From Heliocidaris tuberculata (taxonomy: Eukaryota > Echinodermata > Echinoidea > Camarodonta > Echinometridae), in assembly GCA_025618425.1 (NCBI GenBank), contig CM046838.1, positions 7,153,655 to 7,217,654 on the forward strand: a DNA stretch of 64,000 nt, in the 5' to 3' direction. Positions 1 through 10,697 of the stretch are shown piece after piece. The stretch's first letter is position 1. Each line of letters starts with the position of its first letter. The notes beneath the pieces were generated by a model, which was given only the letters and a program-made list of their open reading frames with translations, did no database searches and had not been told where the DNA came from. A program made the translations under genes and the position numbers.

Positions 1-111
1 TGTCATGGTTTGTCATCCCTGTTCAGGTGTCCTGTACATCAAATACAACCTTTACAGTATTCGAATGAACTTTCTTGCGTCAATACAACGATCTAATTTT
101 TCTTCACAACC

Positions 112-180
112 CTCAGTAGCTCAGCTGTAGAGCAGTGATGTTGTAACCGTCAAGTCCCGGGTTCAGAACCTAGTCATTGT
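112..180 (+). repeat. tRNA-like SINE head or tRNA pseudogene
   Basis: The stretch has a Pol III A-box-like segment (TAGCTCAGCTGTAGAGCA), a foldable anticodon arm (TGATG / CGTCA around the loop TTGTAAC) and a B-box-like GGGTTCAGAACC. The acceptor ends do not pair and the T arm is degraded, so it is not a working tRNA. It lies in a DHX36 intron. A tRNA-derived SINE is the likely source; no tail or target duplication is evident. Confidence 0.5.
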
Positions 181-307
181 GCCTGTGCCCTTTGGGCATT
201 AATATTCAATACCCAAATTTTTAGAATAGGACTGCAATCTCTAGGTCCACTGGTTACTTCTCAACAAGCATGCATAATAATCAATCAAAATTGTCTTTAT
301 TCTTTAG

Positions 308-407
308 AGAATGAACAGCTTGTGAAGGCTGTGTTGTGTGCTGGTCTCTACCCAAAGGTTGCTCACATTGATAAGGTGCCTTTCAGTCGTAAGACAGGTC
401 AATGTAG
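308..407 (+). CDS. DHX36: DHX36 exon: helicase-associated domain segment
   Basis: The acceptor (ctttag) precedes xAG AAT GAA CAG CTT, and the donor gtgagt follows at 408. The phase is 1 in and 2 out. The peptide begins ENEQLVKAVLCAGLYPKVA, the block that in DEAH helicases closes the HA2 region and leads into the OB fold. The following stretch (HIDKVPFSRKTGQC) is the variable loop. The preceding exon is outside the window or further left in unrecognised sequence. Confidence 0.85.
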
Positions 408-3400
408 GTGAGTTTAACTTAGAGAACCTACGTGCACTATCATTTGATGCAATTTTGATTTTATGGCAATGATACTGGTCTGTAGTGCCAAGGTTTTCAT
501 TTTGTCACTTGCCACCTGTATGAGAAAAAAAAGTTGATGAGAAGATTAATATTTTTGTGACAGAAAGGTAACATCAATTTAGATAAGAATAATATGAATT
601 TTATTCACAGGGCATTACAGGCAACTGTAAAATCACATATATCAAATGATATTATGTATGAGTAATGTCATCATGATAACTACATATATACAAGTATTTT
701 CAAATAAATTCTGTGAGATTGTCTTAACTCATATACATATAATTTTGCTACATGTAACCCTTCTGACCTTTTTTTTTCATCATCTAGATACTATTAAAAA
801 GTTTGATATATTTAGAATATTTCAATAAATATAAACATTCATTAATGATAGACTCCTCCGCATTGCTAACAGACTGTAGTTACCTTCATACAGGCCTCCA
901 AAGCTGAGCACCCCTGAGGATGGTAGAGTCCAAATCCATCCAAAGTCTGTCAACGCACAGGAAACGACCTTTAGTAGTAAATGGTTACTCTATCATCTCA
1001 AACTCAAGTCAACAAATGTAAGTCTTTCTGTTCCTCTTCCATTTTGTACCTTCGATAGCTGTTGAAGTGAGGGAGCATTCCAGTAACCACCTATGTAAAT
1101 GTACTTTAAAGGTAATGGAGAGTGGGTAAAGTTGGATTGGTCTAAGTGTAACTTAATGAAAATTTGTTATCTATTTTGGTCTATAGGAATCGAGAAGAAC
1201 ACTTTTTAAAATAAAATTGTCAATCATGACCATTACTACATGTACATGTATGTATGAGCTTTAAAATAATTTCTATATGCAGTGCATTGAAACTGCCCTA
1301 TAGTTGATTTATTGCAAATGTTTGAAACTATGTAATCAATGATTTCTTCATGGTGACTGGCATGTTTTCAACAAAGCAGGGTATTCTTGCTAGAAGGAAT
1401 GAAATAGTAGGAATTTCTACTCTTTATAATATTGATATATCTTCATTTGGCTGGCAGAAGGGTTTTACATGTAGCATGCACATATGCCATAAAGCAAATT
1501 TCTGACTTCTAAGGTGTGATTGCTCTATACATTTTGTACCATTTTTAAACATTGCGAGGCTTTTTCTCTTTATCGACTAATAAAACAATGAAAATGGATG
1601 GTAACTGACTAGTTTTAGTAGTTTCATATATGAAATAACACACATATTTCTGAATTATTTTAATGCTTAAAGGGGGTACCCAATGCTGAAACAATGTTAG
1701 TTCATTTAAAAGATCATGATTTTATTAGAAGAAAATCATCTGCCTTAAAAAAAATTTTTAATTCGTGTTGCCAGAAAATCCCCGAAATATGGTAAGATTT
1801 CAGGATATTTTGGCCCCTCAGCTGTGTCCCAATTTCAGCTAGGTAACCACAATGACGTCAAAGTGGTTACCCAGGTTCGCGTATTACAGATGTGTTGCGC
1901 GCTAGACTGTACAAAATGCATTACACCTTGCGCGCATTTTGCTATAATTGCGCGACAAGGTAACCACTTTGACGTCATTGTGGTTACCTAGCTGAAATTG
2001 GGACACAGCTGAGGGGCCAAAATATCCTGAAGTCTTACCATATTTCGGGGATTTTTCTGGCAACACAAATTTTAAAAAAACTTAAGGCAGATGATTTTCT
2101 GCTAATAAAATCATGATCTTTTAAATGAACTAACATTGTTTCAGCATTGGGTACCCCCTTTAATACCTTCTGCTTAACCCTTTCAAGACAATTGACCACA
2201 TTTTGTGGTTTGGCTCAATAACTTTTGATTCAGAGCCCTAAAAAATATACCAGATACATGAGTAGAAAGAGCAAAAAATTCTGCACATACTGTGTCCATT
2301 TTTGTTGCATGATCATATTGCATTTGATGCCAGGAATTTTTAAAACAAGAATAAGCTTTAGAATCCTTAAATTGGCAACACATTGAGAGGTTCAAAATCA
2401 TTGTTTTTCATCAAAATTGGCAATTTTTCAACTTTTCAACACAATTTTTAACCATGAATATTGTTTTAAAAAACATCACACCTTATTAGAACCATGTAGC
2501 ACTAAAAGAAATATATTATTATTGCCAATTTGAAGAACAAAATGTGATCAATTTAGCCCTTAAATAATTCCTGTCCTGAAAGGGTTAATGCAATAGTGCT
2601 TGTCTGCGTTGAGTAGGACGCCGCAACACGCTTTTGCCTTCTGCCAGCCGCACAATAACATATTGGTCATTGTCGTGAGTATGCCTTGTTTCTTAAAGTC
2701 CTGTTATGTTGCCAATTTGCCACACAGGTCTTTCTACATGATACGACCATGGTTGAGCCTTATCCCTTGATCTTCTGTGGTGGTAAGATCTCTTGGGATG
2801 ATGACCAGGGTCATGAGACAGTCTTTGTTGATGACCATATCAAGTTTCATTGCTCTCAAGAAACGGCACATCTCGTCATTGTAAGTCAAAGCACCAACAG
2901 GAATGAAAAACCAGAAACTTTTATGTGCACGAAACATTTGTGATTTGGAGTGGTTAGGATTTGTGAAAGTTTCATGCCGCAAATTGAATTGCAATACCGA
3001 ATTTTAGCGATTAACCAAGTTCCTTGCAGAGAAAATGGCCATCGATGACAATGCACAAAAGTTTATGGTTTTGACAGTACTCTGCACATGCGTAATGGAT
3101 ATTTTTTCCTAATTTATTGTGCATTTCAAATCTTTTACAAACTGTTGCCCAATTGATAAACTTTGAATTTAGAATTATCTTAAGTATGGAAACTTAAAGG
3201 GCAATCAAACCCTTGTAAGAATTTGATTTGCATGAAAGCAGAAAAGTAATAGAAACAGGATGGTGAAAGTTTAAAAGAAATCGGACAAATAATAACAAGT
3301 TTGAAAAATGAAATTACTGCATATATGTGAATCTCAAATTGACAGTTAGGTCAGTCCATTGTGATGTAGCAGCGGTTCAACTCTCCCATTTACCATACAC

Positions 3401-5657
3401 TAAGGTAGCTTAGCGAAACATTGTGGCGCGTAAAAACGCAGGAAAGACGCATATGACAAAATTATTCAAAATCAAAATTTTATTCTACAGAGGCAGAACA
3501 AAAATAGCAGGATGTAGAATAAGTATTTACCTCTTTGAACACTTTTATGCAAAATAATATGAAAACTTTCATTCAGATATGTATGATTCTAATTTTAGAA
3601 GCACAGACAAAATTTTCATCTTTGCGTCTTTCCCACATCTTAATGCGCCATTGCGTTTCGCTTAGCTACCTTTAGTCATTTTGTGCTTTGGACCAAATGG
3701 GGGAGTTTTCCGCCATTACATCACAGTGACATTACCTATTCGGCCAATTTGAAATTTTTTATTACTTGTCTGCTTTCATTCAAACTTTCACCAATCTGCT
3801 TCTATGATTTTTCTGCTTTCTTTCAGAGCAACTTGCCATGAAAGTTGGATTTACCTTTAGGAAGAACGGATATCTATTAAGTCATTGTTACCATGAGTTG
3901 ACAACATAATCAACTATGTGGTATTTCTCCTTTTTCTATCATCTTTGTCTGTTCTTTGTTTAATGTTTTAAATTGTTTAATTGTGGATAGAATTTGAAGA
4001 AAATCAAGACTGAATTTATAGAGGAGGTTTATTTCAACCCATGGCTTAAAGGTACTTCATCCCTTTTGCAGACGTACACAAAATTCTGCGAAACTTTGCA
4101 CAGGTTTAGTAAATATCCTGTAAATACTGCTTATGAAATTTCAAGGTCACAAGTTCTATGACTCCCGTGTAAGAAATTAAAATCTTGCCTTTGTCACAGA
4201 GGGAGCTATTCACAAATCAACGCAAGTACATGTAATAGTAATGGTCAAAAAATAATTTTTTAAATTACGTAATTTTTTCTTTTTTTGAGTCGTAAAAGAG
4301 ATAGTGTTACCAACTTGTTGTTATTACTTACTTAAAAGCAAATTATAATCCTTTTCACATCCGCACAAGTTTTCCAAGTGCAATGTATAATTCTTTTGTA
4401 ATTTATTGCATACTCACATAACTTCAAAATTTTGGGCTGCAGAAGAGATGAAATATGTTTAAAGGTAATGTTTAGTTTTGGTAAGCCCTCAAAAACTTTC
4501 CGTCAGATTTATTGGATTTTTGTTGAGAAATAGAAAGATACTAGCAATACAAAGATACTGTGAAGATTTCACATCCTAAAGTGGCATATTTAACAAATGA
4601 GAGGCAAAAAATAATTTAGATGCCGGGTCAGGGATATAAACTCCCAACAACTTCAGTGTGCACTATACACCATACACCCGTTCAAAACCTACACAAAATG
4701 ACACACATTCTATCTCCGTGCGAAGCCTCAAGATTGTTGTGCGAGGGGCCATCGGGGTGGAAAGGTCCTAGCGTAGGGCAGTATATTGCCGTGATCTAGC
4801 ATTCCTTACATATATTTACAGTAAAATTCACAGGAAATCATTGATGGAATGCCAAATAATCTTGTACAAACATTTTTTGATACATGGAAAACATCATGAG
4901 ACTATATTTAACACGTTTCTTTCTAATTTCCTTTTTGCTACCAAAACTGTACATGAGCTTTAAACTTCCATAAGCTTGTTAAGCAAAGATCCTAAGTCCA
5001 GTGAAAGGGGAATATATTTATTTATGCGGTTTTTAGTCTATAGTGGAGGTTTAAACCAAGGTTTACTATGGTTTGAATTTAAACCTCCTTTGTGAATTCA
5101 GGCAGTAGAGTATCGTCTTTGTACATGTATGTTCTTTGTATGAAATTGAAAACTATGGGAAGAACTTTATAGAGTATCCTCTTTGTGTATTCTTTTTTTT
5201 GCGTGTTTGTAGAAGTTATTACAAACATAGAATATCCTCTGTCTGTTCTTTATTTCTGTGTTTGTAGAAGTTACGTGAGGAGCTGGACAAAGTCATGGAG
5301 CAGAAGATCACCAACCCAGGACCTACCAACTGGAGTCAGGGAAGCCATGAAGGCAGAGTCATGAGGGCCATCGTTGACATCCTCGTCATGCAGTCCAAGG
5401 ATACATACGACAACGATGATGATCAGGGATTTGTACAACGTGGTGCTAGCAATGACTGGCGTGGTGGCGATGAGGATGAAGATGAAGACAACTATTATGA
5501 TAACGAGGATGGTGGTGGGAGTGGTGGTCAGCGTTATGGACAGTCTGGGAGTAAGTACAATAATGATGATAGGCCCGGAAGCAGTCATTGGAGACCAGAC
5601 ACGCATCGTAGGAGACATCGAGGAAATCCTCACCAGAGATACTGGACTGAGAATTAA
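308..5657 (+). CDS. DHX36: DHX36-type DEAH-box helicase, last four exons (gene enters from the left)
   Basis: Joined exons 308-407, 894-1017, 2728-2880 and 5268-5657 give one continuous frame with junction phases 1, 2, 0, 0 and a stop at 5655-5657. The protein follows the C-terminal part of animal DHX36 (RHAU, G4R1): a LCAGLYPKVAHI block, HPKSVN, KWLLYHLKLKS, then an OB-fold strand set with FVDDHIKFHC, then a helix starting LREELDKVMEQKI. The family unwinds G-quadruplex DNA and RNA and RNA duplexes using ATP. The ATPase motifs and N-terminal region lie upstream of the window. Other DEAH helicases (DHX9, DHX29, DHX57) share this architecture, but the HPKSVN and NPGPTNW-like segments fit DHX36 best. 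The acidic Gly-rich tail after the conserved core is lineage-specific. Confidence 0.85.
408..893 (+). other. DHX36 intron
   Basis: This AT-rich intron has a gtgagt donor and an acceptor ending ttcatacag. I see no transposon, RNA gene or exon in it. Confidence 0.7.
894..1017 (+). CDS. DHX36: DHX36 exon: OB-fold entry segment
   Basis: The exon is in phase 2 in and 0 out, with acceptor tacag and donor gtaagt. The product reads PPKLSTPEDGRVQIHPKSVN, then AQETTFSSKWLLYHLKLKSTN. HPKSVN and the W-x-x-Y-H-x-K-x-K-x-S pattern are the strands before the OB-fold core in DHX36. The exon fits its two neighbours exactly in frame. Confidence 0.88.
1671..2159. mobile_element. TTAA-flanked long-TIR MITE (piggyBac-type target), family 1
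   Basis: The element starts AGGGGGTACCCAATGCTG and ends with the inverted sequence, with arms of about 230 bases. It is flanked by TTAA on both sides (1667-1670 and 2160-2163). The inner arms contain GGTAACCACAATGACGTCA and its complement around a short GC-richer centre. There is no transposase. TTAA duplication is the hallmark of piggyBac-mobilised elements. A second copy of the left half is at 59330-59559. Confidence 0.85.
2178..2584. mobile_element. piggyBac-like MITE (CCCTTTCAGGACA ends)
   Basis: TTAA at 2174-2177 and 2585-2588 flanks an element with ends CCCTTTCAAGACA and TGTCCTGAAAGGG. The CCCT-start TIR next to TTAA is the classic piggyBac arrangement. It lies only 14 bases from the family 1 MITE. 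No coding capacity is visible; the antisense frame at 2183-2401 is chance. Confidence 0.75.
2728..2880 (+). CDS. DHX36: DHX36 exon: OB-fold core
   Basis: The exon is 51 codons long, phase 0 to 0, between acceptor cacacag and donor gtaagt. The peptide contains VFLHDTTMVEPYPLIFCGG, then KISWDDD, then ETVFVDDHIKFHC and ends TAHLVI. This matches the DHX36 region in which a Y/F-L-x-D-x-T strand, PYxLxFxGG and the VDxWIxF strand form the OB fold next to the helicase core. Confidence 0.9.
2881..3193 (+). other. Start of last DHX36 intron
   Basis: This is plain AT-rich intron. The left border of the segmental duplication (copy A) falls in it near 3020, where ccttg(c)aga..atggccatcga becomes alignable to the sequence near 12218-12250. 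Confidence 0.5.
3198..3856. mobile_element. TTAA-type MITE, AAAGG family, private to copy A
   Basis: The ends AGGGCAATCAAACCC and inverted AGGTAAATCCAAC are flanked by TTAA (3194-3197) and a mutated TTAG (3857-3860). The arms include GTGAAAGTTTAAAAGAAATC and a GGACAAATAATAACAAG segment shared with the elements at 21534, 36478, 42314 and 55327. Copy B reads straight through this point near 12443 (acttataagcagaatgg), which is an empty site. Confidence 0.78.
3861..5267 (+). other. Rest of last DHX36 intron
   Basis: Positions 3861-3970 and 5130-5267 align to copy B; 4020-5100 has no counterpart there. The unmatched part begins TTAAAGGTACTTCATCCC, which looks like one end of a TTAA element, but I could not find a convincing partner end. 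The acceptor is ctgtgtttgtag at 5256-5267, preceded by an imperfect duplicate of itself (tgcgtgtttgtagaagttatt) near 5200. Confidence 0.4.
5268..5657 (+). CDS. DHX36: DHX36 terminal exon with acidic, Gly-rich C-terminal tail
   Basis: The exon is 129 codons plus stop, starting KLREELDKVMEQKITNPG. PTNWSQGSHEG and VMRAIVDILVMQ match the final conserved helix of DHX36. After QSKDTYDNDDDQGF comes a tail absent from the vertebrate pattern I know: an acidic block (GDEDEDEDNYYDNEDGGG), a Gly/Ser/Gln block (GSGGQRYGQSGS) and an Arg/His-rich end (WRPDTHRRRHRG, ending YWTEN). The low-complexity tail could serve RNA binding or condensation, which is inference. A broken copy is at 15059-15442. Confidence 0.88.
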   Translation, partial: KLREELDKVMEQKITNPGPTNWSQGSHEGRVMRAIVDILVMQSKDTYDNDDDQGFVQRGASNDWRGGDEDEDEDNYYDNEDGGGSGGQRYGQSGSKYNNDDRPGSSHWRPDTHRRRHRGNPHQRYWTEN

Positions 5658-8496
5658 TGATACATTGAACTGGGGTAGACTTCACAGTTATTACTGAGGA
5701 AACCCAAATACTGGACTCTGAATTGATAATACATACTTGTACAACTCGCAGTGTTGGAGACACACACAAGGAAACATATTTGACTCGGAAGTAATGGTAC
5801 ATGTAATTGGGATTCAGTTGGGATTCATTTCATAGGCAAAGTAATGCTGACCAAAGAATGAGACAGTGCTTAATGTTCAAAACCTGAATTTAAAATGATT
5901 GTGTGCAAATACTTGTTGTAAGTTTAGCGTTGCCAGGCTGTAACGAACACTGAACATATTCTGTGTATTCATGTACTTACAGTGTACATGTAGCTCTCAA
6001 GCTTGAGTACACCGTGCATATACTGTCAGTATATTGATGCAACTTTTCGCATACATGTAGGTTTACCTTTTTTCTTCAAAACACTGATTTTAGCCTTTCT
6101 ACATATAAAAAATGTCTGCTTCTGTATTGGGGCAACTGGTTATAATGTTATACACTGAACTGTATAGATGTACATGTATGTATGTGAAGGGATACTCTGT
6201 GAGGTACTCTATATGTGTTACAGTGACTAGCTCACTTATTATTTACCTAGTGTTAACATAATTTATTTTAACTTCTCAATAGACATTTTTATGTTGCATT
6301 CATTGTCAGAGGCTGTGTATAGTTTTATACCTTATTTCAGCTAGAATCACTGGTTTTATAATATAGTGGAACCTCATTTGAAAGAAAACTATTTTAAAAA
6401 CGAACTGGTTATGATTTGCAGGAAAATTTTGCCAATCCTTTTCCTTTGTTTTCTGTTTCTTTCTTTCTTTCTTTTTTTTTTGGTAGTCCTAATGTTGTGA
6501 GATTTCATCATAACAAGGTTCCAAAGAGGTCCAGGGTATGTCCCATACGTTACCATGTATTATGGAATTGTATTATGGAATTGCGAACACGAATTGGCCC
6601 AACAATATCATGTTACTTGATATTTTGTCTGAGCTAAGCTGTACGAGGGCTATCAGCTTGATGCAATCATCAGATATAATAAAATCTTAGATGTGGTTGA
6701 TAACGTATGGGACAGAATAACTAATAGGATTTCATTGTACTTGCAGGGTTTGCATTCCAATCCAATCCAATCCTATGCACAGAGTATTATGGCGCCTTTT
6801 CCTTGCGGTTACAAAGAGCTTCACAATTTGCTCCAGGAAGCTGTAAAATAGCCACTTGAATAATGATAGAAAAAATTAAACCCTTACTGAACGGGGGGGG
6901 GGGGGGGGGGGGCCTGGGAGGCTCCGCCTAGACAAATTTTTCCGCACATTACGAACTGCTGCAATTCACGGCATGCAGCTTTTTGACTTTTTTCTTTTAA
7001 GTCTTGCATAAATTATAATATTAAATGAAAAAAATACAGATTTACATTAAAAAAAAACAATGGATTTGTTTTCTTAATGTGGTTCTCGAGGTCCGTGCAA
7101 AATTTTGCTGCGATTGGTCATGTCGCGGCCTAAATGGGGGGGGGGGGGGGGGGGATCCAAGGCCTTCCAGTCAAAGAGATGCATGAAATAGCCGTGTGTA
7201 GTAAGGGTTAAAAAGAGACTAGTTGAGCCAATAAAAGCATGTCACAATTCATGCTGTCTAGCAGAATAAGTGGTCCTTCAAAAGTTTCTTGAACTGGTCC
7301 ACAGATGTACATATACATGTATCATTCTGTTTTACAGTTGAATGAGAAATTGTGATGTTTTTTCTAGGACATATTGATGTGGAAGTAAATTATACTCTTA
7401 ATTTGATATTGGGGAGTCAACACTGATACAAAGTGAATCATTTGGAAACATTCACACTACCGAGTAGTGACTAGTACACAATCTAGGATGTAATTTTTTT
7501 TTCTTCGCCTCGTTAAGGGATTTATTTTACATTCAAAGCTTACAATTCAATAGAACATTTATCATACATAAATGACACAAAAAGTATCTACAAAAATGGA
7601 AATTGATTTACACATATCAGTATTATATTTTCCAATAAACTTCAACAAATCCTTTGGTAAGTCATCTTTTCTTTTTGTTTGCTCTTTATGCATGTATTTC
7701 CATTGTTTGTTTTTTTCTGATTTTACTTCCAAACATACACAAATGACACAAAAAGTGACAATAAAATCATGTTTTAACTTGCACATGTCAGTATCAAATT
7801 TTTAAATGAACTTCAACAATTCCTTTGATAAGTCATCTTTTCTCTTTGTATTTTTTTCCTTTCTGCTATGTTGTATTTCTATTCTTTTTCAGATTTCTCT
7901 TTCAAACACATGTAGGATGTAATATGATACAAAAGTGAAGTAATGTAATTTTTAATAAGGAGCATGCTTTAAAAACATTGTGAATACATTGTAAGACCTT
8001 CAGCATACAGCTTAGAGCTTGAAGTACCTGTAGCCCTTAAATTACATGTTTTAGAACAGAAGGGATTGATTACGAGAGGGAAGAATCTGGTCTGTTGTGA
8101 ACAATTAGTCACTGATCCTGTTACACCTGCAGTCATAATATAGGTCATATGTGTTTTACATGGATATAAAGGGTGATTCCAACATTTGATTTCATGCTAG
8201 GCGAAAAATGATTTGTACTCCTTGTTCCCAGCTGCCAAACCTTAATCAGCTCTTATCGTTTTCTAGTCTTGAAATCCCTTCCAAATACTAGACGGTGAAT
8301 AAAAGGAAATTTTTTCTTTGAAAGAAAAGAATGACACCGTCTTTCCTGTTAACTTCTTTGTCGTGCAAGCGATGTTGTACCTGAACAGGGGGGGGTGAGA
8401 CAGAGAGACGGGGGGGGGGGGGGGGGGGGGGGGGGGAGGAAGTGTGAGACAGAGAGGGAGAAGCAGAGATAAAGAGAGTTGTGGTCGATTACACAG
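5658..8496. other. DHX36 3' UTR and downstream sequence with poly-G tracts
   Basis: There is no further gene. G homopolymers lie at about 6893-6912 and 7137-7154, and a G-run inside a GA-rich stretch at 8386-8465. A local duplication is visible at 7567-7660 and 7737-7830 (both start near atgacacaaaaagt). Most of the block aligns to 15700-16680 and 18300-18710 in copy B. The short open frames here are chance. Confidence 0.5.
6678..6683 (+). promoter_or_regulatory. Candidate polyadenylation signal AATAAA for DHX36
   Basis: AATAAA lies about 1 kb after the stop codon and is conserved in copy B near 16231. It is only a candidate: this base composition gives many chance AATAAA sites. Confidence 0.25.
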
Positions 8497-9676
8497 TTAA
8501 TTGCCATTTAGTCCAATCATCATGGTCTAACATCATTCGGTCTAATATTAGTTGGTCCAATATACATTTGGTCTAATTAACATTGTCCAATAATTGTTTC
8601 ATCCAATAACCAGGAGGACCAATAGTCATTTCGTCTATAACCATTTGGTCTAATAGCAATTTGGTCTTTGGTCTAATAATTTTTTTTTTGCCAATGGTCC
8701 AATACCCATTTGGTCCTTATTTCAGTTGGTCTAACTTCATTTGGTCTAATGTCATTTTGTCTAAACCCATTTCGTCTAAACCCATTTTGTCTAATAACCA
8801 CTTGGTCCAATTACCATTTGGTCTAATAACCATTTGGTCTGATCATCATTTGGTCTGATAACCTTGGTCTAATAACCTTGGTCTAATAATAAGCCAAAGC
8901 TACGACCCTAGGACGTAAATATGTGCTGCATTGTTTTAAATTTTAGATCAAGATTTTGTACGACAATCAGTTTAAGTTTCTGCAGTTTATTTGTATCTAG
9001 AGCTAGCGTCTAGATCAATTTACATTCAATAGAGGTGTTTTCCACTAAACGTGGAAAACAATGCCTTTCATACCACAGATGTTATATTTTAATGGTAATA
9101 ATAATTATTATTCTTAATGCTTATATTATTATAATCTTCAAAAATATTATTACAATGTAGCCTTTGTATCATTTCAATAATTAAAAGAGTAGGCATATTA
9201 TATCATCTTTATCATTAGGCTAACCTTTTGTTTCAGCGTATAGGCATATATCATTCCAAATGAAACAAAAATAAGCACTCAGTAATCTGTATTAAGAACA
9301 TATTTGTTGTCGTATTAGACCAAATGGCTATAGGACCAAATGAGTATTAAATCAAACGGTCATTAGACGAACTGAGACTAGTACCAAATGATTATTTGAC
9401 CAACTGGTCATTAGACGAAATGATCATTATACCAATAATTGTTGGACGAAATGATGATTAGACGAAATGGTAATTGGACGCATTGATGATTAGACCATTT
9501 GGATATTAGACCGTCTGGGATTAGGCGAAATGGGTATTGGACCAAATCGTGAATATTGGACGAACTGATAATTAGACCATTGAAAGTGGTATTTGGACTA
9601 AATGGGTTTAGATCAAATGGTTATTAGACCAAATAGTTATAGACTAACTGGTCATTGGACAAAATGATTTTAACGA
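8497..9676. mobile_element. Foldback (TU-like) element 1, arms of GGTCTAATNNCCATTT units
   Basis: Positions 8497-8895 hold about 20 imperfect tandem units of 15-18 bases (ATTTGGTCTAATAACC type). Positions 9318-9676 hold the same units inverted (GGTTATTAGACCAAAT type). A non-repetitive AT-rich centre of about 420 bases separates the arms. The outer ends pair as GTTAATTGCCATTTAGTCC with GTTAAAATCATTTTGTCC. Arms of short tandem repeats are the signature of foldback elements and of sea urchin TU elements. Copy B has no trace of it. Confidence 0.82.
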
Positions 9677-9956
9677 CCAGTTTCACTCATTCGCTTTTCT
9701 TTTACTGAAGCCATAGTGCACTTCCTCTTCCACTCAACAATGCACTATAAGTTTCCGTTGACATGGCATAATTTCCTTGAAAGTGTATGAAACTTGGTTT
9801 TGATTTCCTATCTCTTGCTTCATGCTCTCACTATCCAATCTGTTTTGGTTGAAATAGCAGCTACTTCACATTTCCCCTTCAAGCCAAGCAAATAAAATTC
9901 TTGTTTCTCGTGCGTGTGTCTCGAAAAAAGGATCTAGACACACATACATATTTCGT

Positions 9957-10253
9957 ATACGGACAACTACCCCTGGACAATTACCCCCCGGACAACTACT
10001 CCCTGGACAACTACTCCCTAAGACAATTATTATTACCCCCAGGACAATTACCCCAGGATAACTACCCCCAGGACAACTACCCCCAGGATAACTACCCCCA
10101 GGACAACTACCCCCAGGACAACTACCCCGGATTCTGGGGTCGTTTTTCGAGGGGGGGGGGGGGTTAATTTTCCAGGGGGTAGTTGTCTTGGGGGGGGGGG
10201 GGCTAAAGTATGTTCCGGGGGGGGGGGTAGTTGTCCAGGGGGTAGTTGTCATA
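9957..10253. mobile_element. Foldback (TU-like) element 2, GGACAACTACCCCCA units
   Basis: The left arm (about 9958-10135) has around 12 units of the 15-base type GGACAACTACCCCCA. The right arm (about 10170-10250) has the inverted GGGGGTAGTTGTC units and long G runs. Copy B has an uninterrupted site (tatacatattttggtcaaaa near 19145). The element encodes nothing; the Pro-rich and Asp/Asn/Tyr-rich frames across it are repeat translations. Confidence 0.75.
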
Positions 10254-10697
10254 GAATCATATTTTGTTAAAATAAATGCCGCCTTCAAGTCATGTCGGTA
10301 ATGAAGATGTCATCCTATACATACATTCAGAAATTTCAATCAAATACAATGAATACAGACACATATACAGGTGCATAAAATGCCTTTTTGTCGAACAACA
10401 AAACAAAAGATATAAGTAGTAAACGACAAGGAAGCAGTAAGGCATGAGAAACTAAGAACATATTTTTACTTGGCACAATGACGTTAGTGATTTTTTTTTT
10501 AACGAATATATATTTTTACCGAAATCATGTTGAACTTCTATTCACAGTCAGAAACAACTCTCATCAAAAAATAAAAACGAAAGCTTTGATTTTAATTAGA
10601 GCACTAATGAGGAAACCAACTTGTTCTCTTCGTGACACAGCTTCCTACATGTTAGGCTCTCATACCATGCATATTTTCATACATCTTTCCCCTAAAG

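Noticed and set aside
112..180. Functional tRNA gene
   Set aside because: The A box, anticodon arm and B box are recognisable, but the acceptor stem does not pair and the T arm is degraded.
5271..5802. Long antisense and alternative frames across the DHX36 terminal exon and 3' end (and the same at 15152-15814)
   Set aside because: They mirror the Asp/Gly/Thr-rich codons of the sense exon and have no domain or splice support.
8661..8858. Open frame within the GGTCTAAT repeats; also a candidate CRISPR-like array
   Set aside because: The units are contiguous with no unique spacers and recur inverted, which is a foldback element, not a CRISPR array or a gene.
9866..10288. Pro/Gly-rich frames on both strands
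   Set aside because: They are translations of the 15-base foldback units and G/C runs.
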